Shown: piece after piece, positions 18,801-26,964 of the stretch
How the letters are laid out: every line of letters begins with the position of its first letter
How positions within the stretch are numbered: position 1 is the first letter of the stretch
Made by a program: the position numbers and the translations under genes
Assembly (NCBI GenBank): GCA_002309615.1
Contig: DBXT01000057.1
Span: 1 to 64,000 of the forward strand
Length of the DNA stretch: 64,000 nucleotides
Reading direction: 5' to 3'
DNA from: Bacteroidales bacterium UBA1205
GTDB lineage: Bacteria > Bacteroidota > Bacteroidia > Bacteroidales > WCHB1-69
The notes under the pieces: generated by a model
The model's input: the letters and a program-made list of their open reading frames with translations, nothing else
What the model was told of the DNA's origin: nothing
The model's database searches: none

Positions 18801-20345
18801 ACAAACGCATACTATTTGTATTCTACAGTACAACATATCACCACTACTTCTGAAATGACAGGTCAAGTATTGATATCTTTCTTACCGGACCAAGGTAGTG
18901 AAGGTATATATAATTGGATACGTTCAGGTCAAACCCGTTCGGGCGATTGGGCATTGGGTAAACAAACATACGAACAGGCACGTCAGGAAGATTATTATAT
19001 TAAGTTAATCAGTTCCGATGGCAAAGGAATTACCACCAACGGTGCCTCTACTTATACTTGTTGGTTGGATAAGGACAAACAATTTGAAAAACTTTTGAAT
19101 GCCACTTGGGCTCCTTACGCATTAACTTCAATATATGACAACTCTCCGGGTTATGGTTTTGAATCACCGGAATACAAAGATGCATACGGCAATTTATTGG
19201 ATAGCGTTAGAATCAACGAAAATCCGTTCCAAACCACTTATCCTCTCATGACGGAATTGTATAGTGTGGATATAGTGTTTACACCGGATACCAATTTATG
19301 GACAAGATGTCCTGTGGTGGAAATAGGAAGCGATTCCAATGCTACTATAGGCAATGCAAAACGTCACAATTTGAGAAAGAGTCCGTCAGTAGGCAAAGAC
19401 GGCAAACCTGACGGAAGCGGTTATGGTATGAGTTGGTTCCCCGGCTATGCTATTTGTATAGAAACAGGAGAACGTTTGAACATCATGTTCGGTGAAGATT
19501 CCCGTATGGGAGGTGAAGGAAATAACGGTACCGATATGATATTCAATCCGGGAAGAACTGTTATCTACAATACCGGTACCGGATATATAGCCGGCGGCGG
19601 ACATTATATCTATATTATGGGTCATAGAGATTTATACAAAGATAAAGGTGTAAATAGCTATGAATACGAAGAAGCAACTTCCAACAGAATATGTCCGGCA
19701 TATGATAATGGTGCTTGGTTGTATAACGAGTTAAAAACCATAGAAGGAATGGCACCCGGCAATGTTCGAAATATTAGAAAGAATTATCTGTACAAAAATG
19801 CAATGTGGACATCTATTCCTATTGTTTATGGTGAAAATTGGTTGCCTGCAGGTTCGGAATATAAGATTTCCATTCGTGTAAGCAGACCATACCAACGTTG
19901 GTCGTCAACAAAGAATGTAGGAGTAAATAATCCTACCAACGATAACATGCCTATGTATAAATTCACCACTAAGAACATAGCAACATTATATAACCAACAA
20001 AAAGTTGCGGAAGATCATATGGATAGCATTTATATAGTGCCTAATCCTTATTACGGAGTAGCTTTCGGAGGTTATGAAAATTCTCAAGTAGATACAAGGG
20101 TTAAATTGGTGAATTTGCCTAAGAGTTGTAAAATAAAGGTGTTTACTTTGGACGGAACATTAATACGTTCGTTTGACAAACCTGACGATGGTACTACTTT
20201 ATTGGAATGGGATTTGAAAAATTCAGCCAATATCCCCATTGCAAGCGGTATGTATATCATTCATATACGAGACAATAAATATAATACAGAAAAAACTGTT
20301 AAATTCTTATGTATACAACGTCCATTCGATGTTAACGCATTCTAA
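15834..20345 (+). CDS. Very large T9SS-secreted surface protein
   Basis: Exported protein of 1503 residues with a signal peptide ending near GTAKA. A short acidic segment around residues 190-215 has spaced Asp/Gly (DVDGDG then DNGD and DFDND), resembling a calcium-binding loop. Several further segments look like beta-sandwich repeats. From about residue 1399 a T9SS type A-like sorting domain is seen: VPNPYYG, an IKVFTLDGTLIR strand, an ASGMYIIHI strand and a KTVKFL strand. The protein should therefore be exported by Sec, then moved across the outer membrane by T9SS and anchored or released. Its flanking genes are a TonB-dependent receptor and a PorV/PorQ protein with the same spacing style. 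No enzyme motif was recognised. Confidence 0.85.
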   Translation: MKNIVKLFSIVIVASLTTMGTAKAELFVGDPVRKATVMSRKAAECVPASGSSQLSVNNVRAYIETSGSMWFQSSKAQYFIPKSGNASSMFAAALWIGGMDVAGQLKLAALRFKQIGNDFWPGPLLLSDATIDQATCSMYDKHFYMTKVMARNHRDSFNLPGYTMPKEIKEWPGNPIDGNSKQSWYIAPYVDVDGDGSYNPDNGDYPYYDFDNDLCPWTEKNRSLAAEGRLPQTMETQNNISTGGIMADQVLKGDATLWWIFNDKGAAHTESKGPSIGLEIRAQAFGFATTDELNNMTFYSYEIINRSTYELTETYFSQWVDPDLGYSKDDYVGCDVERGLGYCYNGTAVDGNGLPTEYGANPPAVGVDFFQGPYLDADGYDNPSYKGDNFYGPSFSVNYGNVCEIVTAHETMREFTWHLKFDTASGAWIDTTAYVPVRAEAINGVNFGDGIVDNERFGMRRFVYHNNDNSNTGDPSIAVDYYNMLRGIWKDNTPMRYGANGHYSQTGTGAPECDFMFPGDTDPCNWGTKGENPGLLWTEEAVGNAPEDRRFMQSAGPFTLKAGSINYITVGIPWARATGTPWASVLLLKAVDDKAQTLFESCFKVVDGPDAPDLVFQEMDQKVICYITNSASSNNYKELYEEEDPSIPRYRVKSSIDTEVDTLQVVRIDTLLDINGQDSLVYTVYDTTYTRAIEKSDTIYHDIYYKFEGYQIYQLADANVGAAELTDPSKARLAFQCDIKNGVATLINYEYDATVSTEVPKSKVEGVDNGISHSFELTEDKFGERLINHQKYYYMAIAYAYNNYEPYGTSSDNPDGLFGQKAPYLAGNKNVKLYTVIPHKNAIEENGTIANSVYGTQPQITQLEGQGNGGNALRLTKATVEEILANGKADSLVFEINAGPIGVKVIDPLQVVGSDYIVRFFNPDSTSDNVTDETMWQLEYTTASGNDTIIVSEQPISVQNEQLFTNLGISISINNAKFVPLCDFIDKENTNAYYLYSTVQHITTTSEMTGQVLISFLPDQGSEGIYNWIRSGQTRSGDWALGKQTYEQARQEDYYIKLISSDGKGITTNGASTYTCWLDKDKQFEKLLNATWAPYALTSIYDNSPGYGFESPEYKDAYGNLLDSVRINENPFQTTYPLMTELYSVDIVFTPDTNLWTRCPVVEIGSDSNATIGNAKRHNLRKSPSVGKDGKPDGSGYGMSWFPGYAICIETGERLNIMFGEDSRMGGEGNNGTDMIFNPGRTVIYNTGTGYIAGGGHYIYIMGHRDLYKDKGVNSYEYEEATSNRICPAYDNGAWLYNELKTIEGMAPGNVRNIRKNYLYKNAMWTSIPIVYGENWLPAGSEYKISIRVSRPYQRWSSTKNVGVNNPTNDNMPMYKFTTKNIATLYNQQKVAEDHMDSIYIVPNPYYGVAFGGYENSQVDTRVKLVNLPKSCKIKVFTLDGTLIRSFDKPDDGTTLLEWDLKNSANIPIASGMYIIHIRDNKYNTEKTVKFLCIQRPFDVNAF

Positions 20346-20371
20346 TTCTAACTTAATAGTAGTAATTTAAA

Positions 20372-21526
20372 ATGATGATAAAGATGAAAAACATATACAG
20401 AACAATCTTAGCAGTATCATTAATGATAATAGTAGCGTTTGCATCACAATCGGCGCAAGCAGGTAATAAAGACCGTTCCGGTCAGGCAGCAGCCAATTAT
20501 TTATTAATCAATCCTTGGGCAGGTACCAATGGTTGGGCCGGAGTAGGAATTTCTTCCACCAAAGGAATACAGTCTACTTTCACCAATGTGGCAGGTATGG
20601 CATTCACTCGTAAAACAGAAATTGCTTATACCAATACCATATACAATGTAGGTGCAAAAATACAATTGAATGCTTTCGGTATAGTGCAAGCATTAAGTAA
20701 AGACGGTTATGCCGGTAATTTGGGTGTTACCGCATCCATTCTTACTTATGGTGACATACCTATCACCACAGTGGAACAGCCTGAAGGAGGTTTGGGATAT
20801 TTTAAAAACACCGATTTGGTTTTAGGATTGTCTTACGCACGTTCGTTTTCTGACAACGTACATGCCGGAGTAACAATTAAAATAGCCAACTCTACAACAT
20901 CCAACGTTACGGCCACCAGTTTTGCAATAGATGCCGGTGTGCAATATGTAGCCGGTAGAAACGATCAGTTGCAGTTGGGTGTGGTGTTAAAAAACATAGG
21001 AACACCCATGGCTTACAAGGGCAGCGGTATGTCTATCAGAGGAACAGGAGCTAATGATAAAAACAGCATATTGCATTCTTTTTTGGTAGCCTCCGAATCT
21101 GCTGAAATGCCTGCTTTGTTAGCATTAGGTTTTTCCTACGATTTCTTGTTTGCCGGCAAACAAGCCAGTTCTTCCACCGAATCGGGAACAAAGGCAAGAG
21201 TAACCAGAGCAACGGCAGCCCATCGTTTGACATTGGCCGGTTCGTTTGTTGCTAATGCTTATTCTCGCGACCAGTTCATTTTCGGTGCAGAGTATAGCTT
21301 AATGGATTATTTCCAAGTAAGAGCGGGCTATATATTTGAAGCAGGAATGTTTAATGAAAAAACAGCCACCTCCAACAATTGGGGACCTACAGCAGGCGTT
21401 TCATTGTTGGCTCCTTTGGCAAAAAAATCGGTTAATCCGTCGTCACGTTTAGCGATAGATTATTCCTATAGATTTACAAGGGAATATAAAGGTTGTCACG
21501 CAATAGGAGTTCGTATTATCCTCTAA
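20372..21526 (+). CDS. PorV/PorQ family outer-membrane protein
   Basis: Outer-membrane beta-barrel of 384 residues. The signal peptide ends near QSAQAG and is followed by the family opening (RSGQAAANYLLINPWAGTNGWAG) and VAGMAF. The barrel ends with YRFTREYKGCHAIGVRIIL. PorV shuttles T9SS cargo from the translocon to the attachment complex, and paralogues serve particular cargos. ATGs at 20372, 20375 and 20384 are all possible; MKNIYRT (20384) gives the most typical signal peptide. It is the last gene of the TonB receptor/T9SS cargo/PorV trio and is followed by a terminator. Confidence 0.88.
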   Translation: MMIKMKNIYRTILAVSLMIIVAFASQSAQAGNKDRSGQAAANYLLINPWAGTNGWAGVGISSTKGIQSTFTNVAGMAFTRKTEIAYTNTIYNVGAKIQLNAFGIVQALSKDGYAGNLGVTASILTYGDIPITTVEQPEGGLGYFKNTDLVLGLSYARSFSDNVHAGVTIKIANSTTSNVTATSFAIDAGVQYVAGRNDQLQLGVVLKNIGTPMAYKGSGMSIRGTGANDKNSILHSFLVASESAEMPALLALGFSYDFLFAGKQASSSTESGTKARVTRATAAHRLTLAGSFVANAYSRDQFIFGAEYSLMDYFQVRAGYIFEAGMFNEKTATSNNWGPTAGVSLLAPLAKKSVNPSSRLAIDYSYRFTREYKGCHAIGVRIIL

Positions 21527-21557
21527 AGAAGAATTAGATATTAAGTAAAATTTAGGT

Positions 21558-21594
21558 AGAGGCGCCCTTGATTAAGGGCGGCTCTATGTTTTTT
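21558..21594 (+). terminator. Terminator after the PorV-like gene
   Basis: Stem AGAGGCGCCCTT (21558-21569) with AAGGGCGGCTCT (21574-21585), 12 pairs with one mismatch, GATT loop, then a T run. Confidence 0.8.
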
Positions 21595-21608
21595 GTAATA
21601 TAAAAGAT

Positions 21609-22085
21609 ATGGGAGAAATAAAATATTATACAGAAGAAGGGTTAGCCGCATTAAAAGAAGAATTGGATTATCTGATGACAGTAGAACGTAAAAAAGTGTC
21701 ACAAGAGATAGCAGAAGCCAGAGATAAGGGCGATTTGAGCGAAAATGCAGAATACGATGCGGCAAAAGAAAAACAAGGGCTGTTGGAAATGAAAATTGCT
21801 AAAATGCAGGATTTGGTGTACAATGCCAGAATATTGGATGAATCTAAATTAGATGTGTCCAAGGTGTTGCTTTTTTCGGCAGTAAAGGTGAAAAATAAAA
21901 AGAATAATGCTATTATCACCTATAATATAGTTCCCGAAACAGAGGCAGATATCAAAACCATGAAAATATCCATAACATCACCTATAGCAAAAGGTTTGCT
22001 CGGAAAAGGAGTCGGTGACGTGGTGGAAATTAAAATTCCTGCCGGTAAATTGGAAGTGGAAATATTGGAAATAAAAAGAATTTGA
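21609..22085 (+). CDS. greA: Transcription elongation factor GreA
   Basis: GreA of 158 residues stimulates RNA cleavage by backtracked RNA polymerase. The N-terminal coiled coil (about 5-75) contains the signature GDLSENAEYDAAKE with the acidic tip that reaches the polymerase active site. The C-terminal FKBP-like domain ends with SPIAKGLLGKGVGD. The length is normal. The HIT-protein gene follows after one base. Confidence 0.97.
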   Translation: MGEIKYYTEEGLAALKEELDYLMTVERKKVSQEIAEARDKGDLSENAEYDAAKEKQGLLEMKIAKMQDLVYNARILDESKLDVSKVLLFSAVKVKNKKNNAIITYNIVPETEADIKTMKISITSPIAKGLLGKGVGDVVEIKIPAGKLEVEILEIKRI

Positions 22086-22086
22086 T

Positions 22087-22482
22087 ATGGAAACAATTTT
22101 TTCAAGAATTATCAAAGGAGAAATTCCTTGTTATAAAGTAGCGGAAGATAACCGTTTTTTTGCCTTTTTGGATATCAATCCTTTAGCCGTAGGACATACT
22201 TTGGTGGTGCCCAAGAAAGTTACGGATTACATATTTGATATAGATGATGAGGAATTGGGTGCAATGGTTGTTTTTGCCAAAAAAGTGGCAAAAGCTATTA
22301 AAGCCAATTATCCTTGTGCCAAAGTAGGTATGACGGTAATAGGCTTGGAAGTACCTCATGCACACATACATTTAGTGCCTATTAATGGTGTTAACGATAT
22401 TGATTTCCGTCGTGAAAAGGTAAAACTCTCCGATGAAGAATTCAGGGCTGTTGCCGCTAAACTGGCTGCAAGTATAAAATAA
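22087..22482 (+). CDS. HIT family protein (HINT-type nucleotide phosphoramidase)
   Basis: Histidine-triad hydrolase of 131 residues. FSRIIKGEIPCYKV opens the fold, AFLDINPLAVGHTLVVPK is the nucleotide-binding sheet, and HAHIHLVP is the catalytic histidine triad. Family members remove AMP from adenosine phosphoramidates or related adducts. It is in a tight pair with greA and is followed by a terminator at 22505-22534. Confidence 0.95.
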   Translation: METIFSRIIKGEIPCYKVAEDNRFFAFLDINPLAVGHTLVVPKKVTDYIFDIDDEELGAMVVFAKKVAKAIKANYPCAKVGMTVIGLEVPHAHIHLVPINGVNDIDFRREKVKLSDEEFRAVAAKLAASIK

Positions 22483-22504
22483 TTCAAGAGAAAATGAATA
22501 TTTA

Positions 22505-22540
22505 AAGAGGGAATGTGGAAACACGTTCCCTCTTATGTTT
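22505..22540 (+). terminator. Terminator after the greA/HIT pair
   Basis: A 13-bp stem AAGAGGGAATGTG/CACGTTCCCTCTT with one G-U pair, a GAAA tetraloop and a short T-rich tail. Confidence 0.78.
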
Positions 22541-22779
22541 ATACAAACATGTGTTCGGGACAATGAACGGAATATGCGTTGTCGGAAAAGAATATTTAAA
22601 TCAAGCAATTTAAAGAAAGAAATTTTCTCTGTTTGAAAAAAACGAAAATATAGGAATCTGTCATTCACACATTGCTACTACTATGACATTAATATGTATC
22701 CTTTGCACTTACCGGTTGATTTTTTTTGCAGCAAGAAAAAAAGTTTCCGATAAACATATTTTCGTATTATTATTTTTTA

Positions 22780-22787
22780 TATATTTG
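22780..22787 (+). promoter_or_regulatory. -7 promoter box of the accessory lipoprotein cluster
   Basis: TATATTTG followed by CA, 53 bases before the ATG of the small ORF at 22841. The stretch 22541-22779 before it holds no gene that I can support. Confidence 0.55.
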
Positions 22788-22840
22788 CAAAATGAAATAT
22801 TTTTACCTTATGAAATGAAAAAAAACAAATAAAAACTATA

Positions 22841-23098
22841 ATGAAGAAGACGACTCTAATGAAAAATTACTTAACAAAAGGAATAAAGATGTATTTGTTC
22901 TTTAAATTCCGTAAAAATAAGCCTTTACGACATTTTCGTAATTTATTGTTTTTTATTATATTGTACGTAATGAATGGGGAATATCTAACAAAAGTATCAG
23001 TAAAAGTTTCTTTAGACTCAACATCTGAAAATTACGAATATGAATTACTGATTAATCATATTAAAATAAAGGCAAATCCTGATGATCCTTTCGGCTAA
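22841..23098 (+). CDS. Small hypothetical protein
   Basis: Open frame of 85 residues downstream of a good promoter box. It has a basic N-terminus, a hydrophobic segment at about 36-46 (LLFFIILYVM), then a polar C-terminal part ending ANPDDPFG. The segment may be a late-starting signal or anchor; an internal ATG at 22895 would give a shorter protein of 67 residues. I recognise no family. It precedes two lipoproteins on the same strand, an arrangement recalling the small-peptide plus lipoprotein clusters of Bacteroidota (NVEALS-type), but the NVEALS motif itself is absent. In the same frame the sequence stays open for a further 36 codons after the stop. Confidence 0.5.
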   Translation: MKKTTLMKNYLTKGIKMYLFFKFRKNKPLRHFRNLLFFIILYVMNGEYLTKVSVKVSLDSTSENYEYELLINHIKIKANPDDPFG

Positions 23099-23215
23099 GT
23101 TTGTCCTTCTTTGGGAGAATCGGACTTCAACCGAGAAGGACAAAAGCAAATAAGTGAAGTATCCGCAAGGAGAAGCAGGGAAAACCTTGTAAAAAATCCC
23201 GAGTAGAATAACATT
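23099..23215 (+). other. GC-richer stretch with potential RNA hairpins
   Basis: Directly after the 85-codon ORF. GTCCTTCT (about 23101-23108) can pair with AGAAGGAC (about 23136-23143) around an inner CGG/CCG pair; further on TCC-GCAA-GGA is a GNRA-capped mini hairpin and GGGA/TCCC flank a loop. No T run follows, so it is not a classical terminator. It may be a leader or processing element for the lipoprotein at 23272, or decayed coding sequence. Confidence 0.3.
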
Positions 23216-23271
23216 GTCATTTAAATGTTGTCAACAAATAAAAATACTGCAAATTTTAAAAATAAACAAAC

Positions 23272-23709
23272 ATGAAAAATTCAAGTAAAATAGCCTTCAT
23301 AGCAACAGTAATAACGATAACCGCAACAATAGTTTTTGTTGCCTGCAAAAAAGAATCTACCAATATAGATAAAGTAGCAACTGAACAAGCTGTCAAACAG
23401 CAAAAATCGGACGATATAACCCCTCCGATTCTTACTTCCACATATTTCATATCAGAAAATGGTCCCGATGGCCCGTTCTTTGATGTTTATGGAAATCCCG
23501 TGGATATGGCACCAATATTTGAAGAACCTGTAGGAACAGGCGAATTGTCATCGATAAAAGATGTCTATTATGTATCGTGTGATCCTGACAAACCAGCTAC
23601 CAATTGTGGTACAGTTTGGGTAGATATTAATGGAGTTGACCAAAAAGGTGTGTATTGGTGTGATCCTAATAGAGAAAGATATGAAATAGACCTTTCGTGG
23701 CATTTATAG
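23272..23709 (+). CDS. Hypothetical lipoprotein
   Basis: Predicted lipoprotein of 145 residues with Cys25 in a lipobox (IVFVAC) and a lysine-rich start of the mature chain. The mature part is acidic and proline/glycine-rich (ENGPDGPFFDVYGNPVD) and holds three further cysteines (CDPD, NCGT, WCDP) that may be disulfide-bonded. No family was recognised. It is located between the small ORF and the larger DUF4221-like lipoprotein, 24 bases before the latter, and is probably cotranscribed and functionally linked. Confidence 0.65.
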   Translation: MKNSSKIAFIATVITITATIVFVACKKESTNIDKVATEQAVKQQKSDDITPPILTSTYFISENGPDGPFFDVYGNPVDMAPIFEEPVGTGELSSIKDVYYVSCDPDKPATNCGTVWVDINGVDQKGVYWCDPNRERYEIDLSWHL

Positions 23710-23733
23710 CAGAATAATTTAAATTACAATCCT

Positions 23734-25404
23734 ATGAATAAATATTTGTTTTTCATTTTATTTGTTCTTTGTTTTTGGTCATGTAGTCCAAACAAAGACC
23801 TATTGCTCTACGATTACGAAGTAGCTCCAAATCCTACAGATGCCGCCTTGATGTACGAATATTTTCTTACCATACATCCAGAACCTTTTTATAGATGGGG
23901 AGAACCTCATGTTTGGCAACAAATCGGGGACACTGCCTATTATGTAGTATCTGAAAATGGAAATAAAGATACGATATATGTCTATAATTATCAGTCTTTT
24001 GAAACAAAAAAAATACCGCTTACCAAAACTAATGCAAGAGGTATTGATGCGGTATATCTTCATAGCCTTGATTCTGTTTTTTTATTCTATGGTCGCGATT
24101 ATGTTTTATGGAAACGAAAACAAGCAGGTCGTCAAGTGGCAGATATGGTGCTATTAGATGGAGAAGGGAATGTTAAAGAAGAATATTTTTTTGATAATAT
24201 ACCATTGTTTTGGAAAGATAAAGCAGACAGAGATAAGGTTATTTGGACTATAGGATATAATATTATCGGTAACCGCGTGATAGGTGATGAAATGTTACTG
24301 ACTTTTGCGACAAGTCCACATTACTCCAGCGAAGCCTATGCCGATTTTTATCCGAAAATAGCGGCGATGTATAATTTAAAGACCAATAATATTCGTATGT
24401 TGAACATTCGCTATCCTTCTTCTTGTTTAGGGAAAAAACATGAAGGATATGGAGGAGGTCGTTGGGTTACATTTGGCAGAAATAATGACATTTTCATCGG
24501 TTTTGGATTTACGCATGAAATATATCGTTATGATTTTGAAAAAGACACTATGGAACTGTGGGATAGTAAATACGACAATGCTTTTGTCAATACCGATTCT
24601 GCATCTATGAAACCAAATGATAATCACATGACCTTGCGTTTTGACAATCCTCAATGGAACGAACAAGAACAATTTTATATGCGACGTATTGCCATTACAT
24701 CTTATAAGGATTATAAGCCCTGGCAGTCAATATTGCAAATAATGGACAGCAATTTTCATCATTTGGGTTATGCCCCTGTTAAAAAAGATTATTCCGATGT
24801 TCCCCTTATGGATGGAAAAGTTGCTAATATTAAATCTCAAATAGATAAACAGCGGCATTCAGTAAAGTTTTCAAAAAAAGCCAAAAAAGTAAGTGTAACC
24901 GATTGGGAAAATACCTATTTAAAGAAACGCGATTTACCCAAATTCAAAGATAGCATTTATACAATAAGAGCCTATTTTGATTCGTTGAATATTCCGAAAA
25001 GAAAATCTTTAGTGTTGATAATCAATACAAAATATCCTTGTAGTAGTTGTTTTGCATATTTGCTATCCACCATGAAAGAACATGAGGCAGAATATGAAGA
25101 AAATGATATTTACTATATTATTTACGACCCCAACGAAGGAAAATTTGCAGATGCTTTACTAAAGGAGCATGGCTTGGAGGGGGCTAAAAATATTCGTGTA
25201 GATGCCTATTTGTTGGAAAAATTATTTTTGGAAATGGGAATACCAGATTTTTTTCGCAAGTGGGATAGCAACCAATTTACACTTGTGGATTATCTTGCAG
25301 ACGGAAAAAGAAGTAGTCACATGGCTTTAACTTTTGAATTGTTACAGCCTTATTTTACGCAAGCCGTTAAAGAACAAATAGAATGGAAAAAGAAGAAAGA
25401 TTAA
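23734..25404 (+). CDS. DUF4221-like lipoprotein with C-terminal thioredoxin-like domain
   Basis: Lipoprotein of 556 residues with Cys17 (CFWSC). Residues 30 to about 370 have the repeated Asp/Tyr/Trp-rich strands of a beta-propeller and resemble DUF4221-type lipoproteins of Bacteroidota (for example GRWVTFGRNNDIFIGF and YRYDFEKDTMELW). From about 425 a second domain begins: SLVLIINTKYPCSSCFAYLL has a CxxC pair (Cys436, Cys439) after a beta strand, as in thioredoxin-like folds, followed by helix and strand segments to the end. The combination suggests a surface or periplasmic redox-linked protein. The family calls are by pattern and should be tested by profile search. A terminator follows. Confidence 0.68.
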   Translation: MNKYLFFILFVLCFWSCSPNKDLLLYDYEVAPNPTDAALMYEYFLTIHPEPFYRWGEPHVWQQIGDTAYYVVSENGNKDTIYVYNYQSFETKKIPLTKTNARGIDAVYLHSLDSVFLFYGRDYVLWKRKQAGRQVADMVLLDGEGNVKEEYFFDNIPLFWKDKADRDKVIWTIGYNIIGNRVIGDEMLLTFATSPHYSSEAYADFYPKIAAMYNLKTNNIRMLNIRYPSSCLGKKHEGYGGGRWVTFGRNNDIFIGFGFTHEIYRYDFEKDTMELWDSKYDNAFVNTDSASMKPNDNHMTLRFDNPQWNEQEQFYMRRIAITSYKDYKPWQSILQIMDSNFHHLGYAPVKKDYSDVPLMDGKVANIKSQIDKQRHSVKFSKKAKKVSVTDWENTYLKKRDLPKFKDSIYTIRAYFDSLNIPKRKSLVLIINTKYPCSSCFAYLLSTMKEHEAEYEENDIYYIIYDPNEGKFADALLKEHGLEGAKNIRVDAYLLEKLFLEMGIPDFFRKWDSNQFTLVDYLADGKRSSHMALTFELLQPYFTQAVKEQIEWKKKKD

Positions 25405-25436
25405 TCTTTCAAGAAAATACTTATTCATAAACAAGG

Positions 25437-25466
25437 GCAGGGCAACATGTATAAGCCCTGCTTTTT
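25437..25466 (+). terminator. Terminator after the DUF4221-like lipoprotein
   Basis: Stem GCAGGGC (25437-25443) with GCCCTGC (25455-25461), an 11-base loop and TTTTT. Confidence 0.78.
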
Positions 25467-25554
25467 ATCTAAAAAATATGCAAATTTTTTTTACAGCAAA
25501 GAAAAAAAATTGAACTACCCCCCAAAAATGTATAACATTTGTGATTTTCCGGAG

Positions 25555-25590
25555 GGGTAAAAAAACAAAGGCTGCATTTGCAGCCTTTGT
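25555..25590 (-). terminator. Terminator of the dcw operon after ftsZ
   Basis: A perfect 10-bp stem ACAAAGGCTG/CAGCCTTTGT (25565-25574 and 25581-25590) with a 6-base loop. On the minus strand it is followed by a run of seven T. It closes the cell-division cluster. Confidence 0.85.
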
Positions 25591-25610
25591 GTCAGGTGGA
25601 TTAAATCATG

Positions 25611-26930
25611 TTAATCTATAACATTGCGTAAGTAAGTAGGTTGGTTTTTAATTCCTTCTTTGTCAACAGAATAATCAGACACTTCGTTTTGTTGTTCAAA
25701 ATTAAGCGTTTTTTGACGATTCATATTGTTTCTTAAATAAGGAGGCATGCTTAAATAAGAATTAATTTCCTCTTCGCTCATATTACGCAAATCATCGTTA
25801 TTGATATTTTTTTTCTCTTCGGTTTTGTTGTCATTATCTGCAGGACCATCATTGGCGTCAAATTCTATAATGCTGGCAGGTTGATGATCGTTGTCATCGG
25901 AAATAACGGTGGTTTTTTGCTTAGGAGTGTCTGCATGATTGTGCAATTCGGTTGCAATAATGGTAACACGTATATTTTCACCGAGAGATTCGTCCACACC
26001 ATGTCCCCAAATGAATTTTTTGTTCATATTGCATGTTTTGTTTTGCAATTCTTGAGTGATAATATCCAATTCGGCTACACTGGCTTCGTATTCGGTGCTA
26101 TAAGATATGAAGAGCAACATTTTTTCGGCACCATAGATGGAATTGTTATCCAACAGAGGGCTTTCGATAGCTTGTTGTACAGCTTGTAATGCTCTGTCTT
26201 CACCGCTGGCGGAACCGCTTCCGATGATGGCGGTGCCGCTGTTACGCAATATGGTGTCCACATCGCGGAAGTCAACGTTGATGATAGCTTCTACAGTAAT
26301 AAGTTCTGCTATACTCTTGGCTGCTATCAAAAGCACGTCATCAGCTTTAGCAAAAGCTTGACTGAGTTTCAAATCAGGATAAAAGGTTTTGAGTGTTTCA
26401 TTTTTGATAACAATGAGGGCATCTACATTTTGGTGCAGTTCTTCTATTCCTTTTTGAGCGGTAACAAATTTTTCATCACGTTCAAATTCAAAAGGAAAAG
26501 TAACTATACCCACAGTGAGTATTCCCATTTCGCGAGCTATGCTGGCCACTATCGGGGAGGCTCCTGTGCCTGTGCCGCCACCCATACCGGCGGTAACAAA
26601 TACCATGTTGGCATCTTCTATAGCCGCTTTTATTTCTTCTTCACTTTCCAATGCAGCCTCTCTTGCTTTTTCGGGAACGGCACCGGCACCCAATCCTTCT
26701 TTTCCCAATTGAATTTTTATGGGAATAGGGCTGCTGTCCAATGCTTGCTTATCGGTATTGCATATAATAAATTCTACATCGTGTATGCCCATGTTATACA
26801 TGTGTTTTACGGCATTACAGCCACCGCCGCCTACACCTATCACTTTAATTATTGATTTCATCGGGGCCTTTACATTGTCCACTTCCGGAGTGAAATCAAC
26901 GGAGATATCGTCTATATTAAAATCTGTCAT
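25611..26930 (-). CDS. ftsZ: Cell division protein FtsZ
   Basis: Tubulin-like GTPase of 439 residues that polymerises into the Z ring. Seen: the nucleotide loop [10 protein letters not shown] (32-41), the tubulin signature GGGTGTG (117-123), and the T7 synergy loop with INVDFRDV. A variable acidic linker runs from about 330 to 390. Two related short motifs follow, PPYLRNN (in the linker end) and PTYLRNVID at the extreme C-terminus; the latter corresponds to the conserved C-terminal peptide that binds FtsA. It starts 35 bases after ftsA and is the last gene of the dcw cluster. Confidence 0.98.
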   Translation of the reverse strand: MTDFNIDDISVDFTPEVDNVKAPMKSIIKVIGVGGGGCNAVKHMYNMGIHDVEFIICNTDKQALDSSPIPIKIQLGKEGLGAGAVPEKAREAALESEEEIKAAIEDANMVFVTAGMGGGTGTGASPIVASIAREMGILTVGIVTFPFEFERDEKFVTAQKGIEELHQNVDALIVIKNETLKTFYPDLKLSQAFAKADDVLLIAAKSIAELITVEAIINVDFRDVDTILRNSGTAIIGSGSASGEDRALQAVQQAIESPLLDNNSIYGAEKMLLFISYSTEYEASVAELDIITQELQNKTCNMNKKFIWGHGVDESLGENIRVTIIATELHNHADTPKQKTTVISDDNDHQPASIIEFDANDGPADNDNKTEEKKNINNDDLRNMSEEEINSYLSMPPYLRNNMNRQKTLNFEQQNEVSDYSVDKEGIKNQPTYLRNVID

Positions 26931-26964
26931 GGTAATAAAATGTTATATGGTTTATACTATTAAT

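Noticed and set aside
22841..23215. NVEALS-type secreted peptide gene
   Set aside because: The small ORF lies in a similar context, but the NVEAL motif is not present in it or in the continuation frame.
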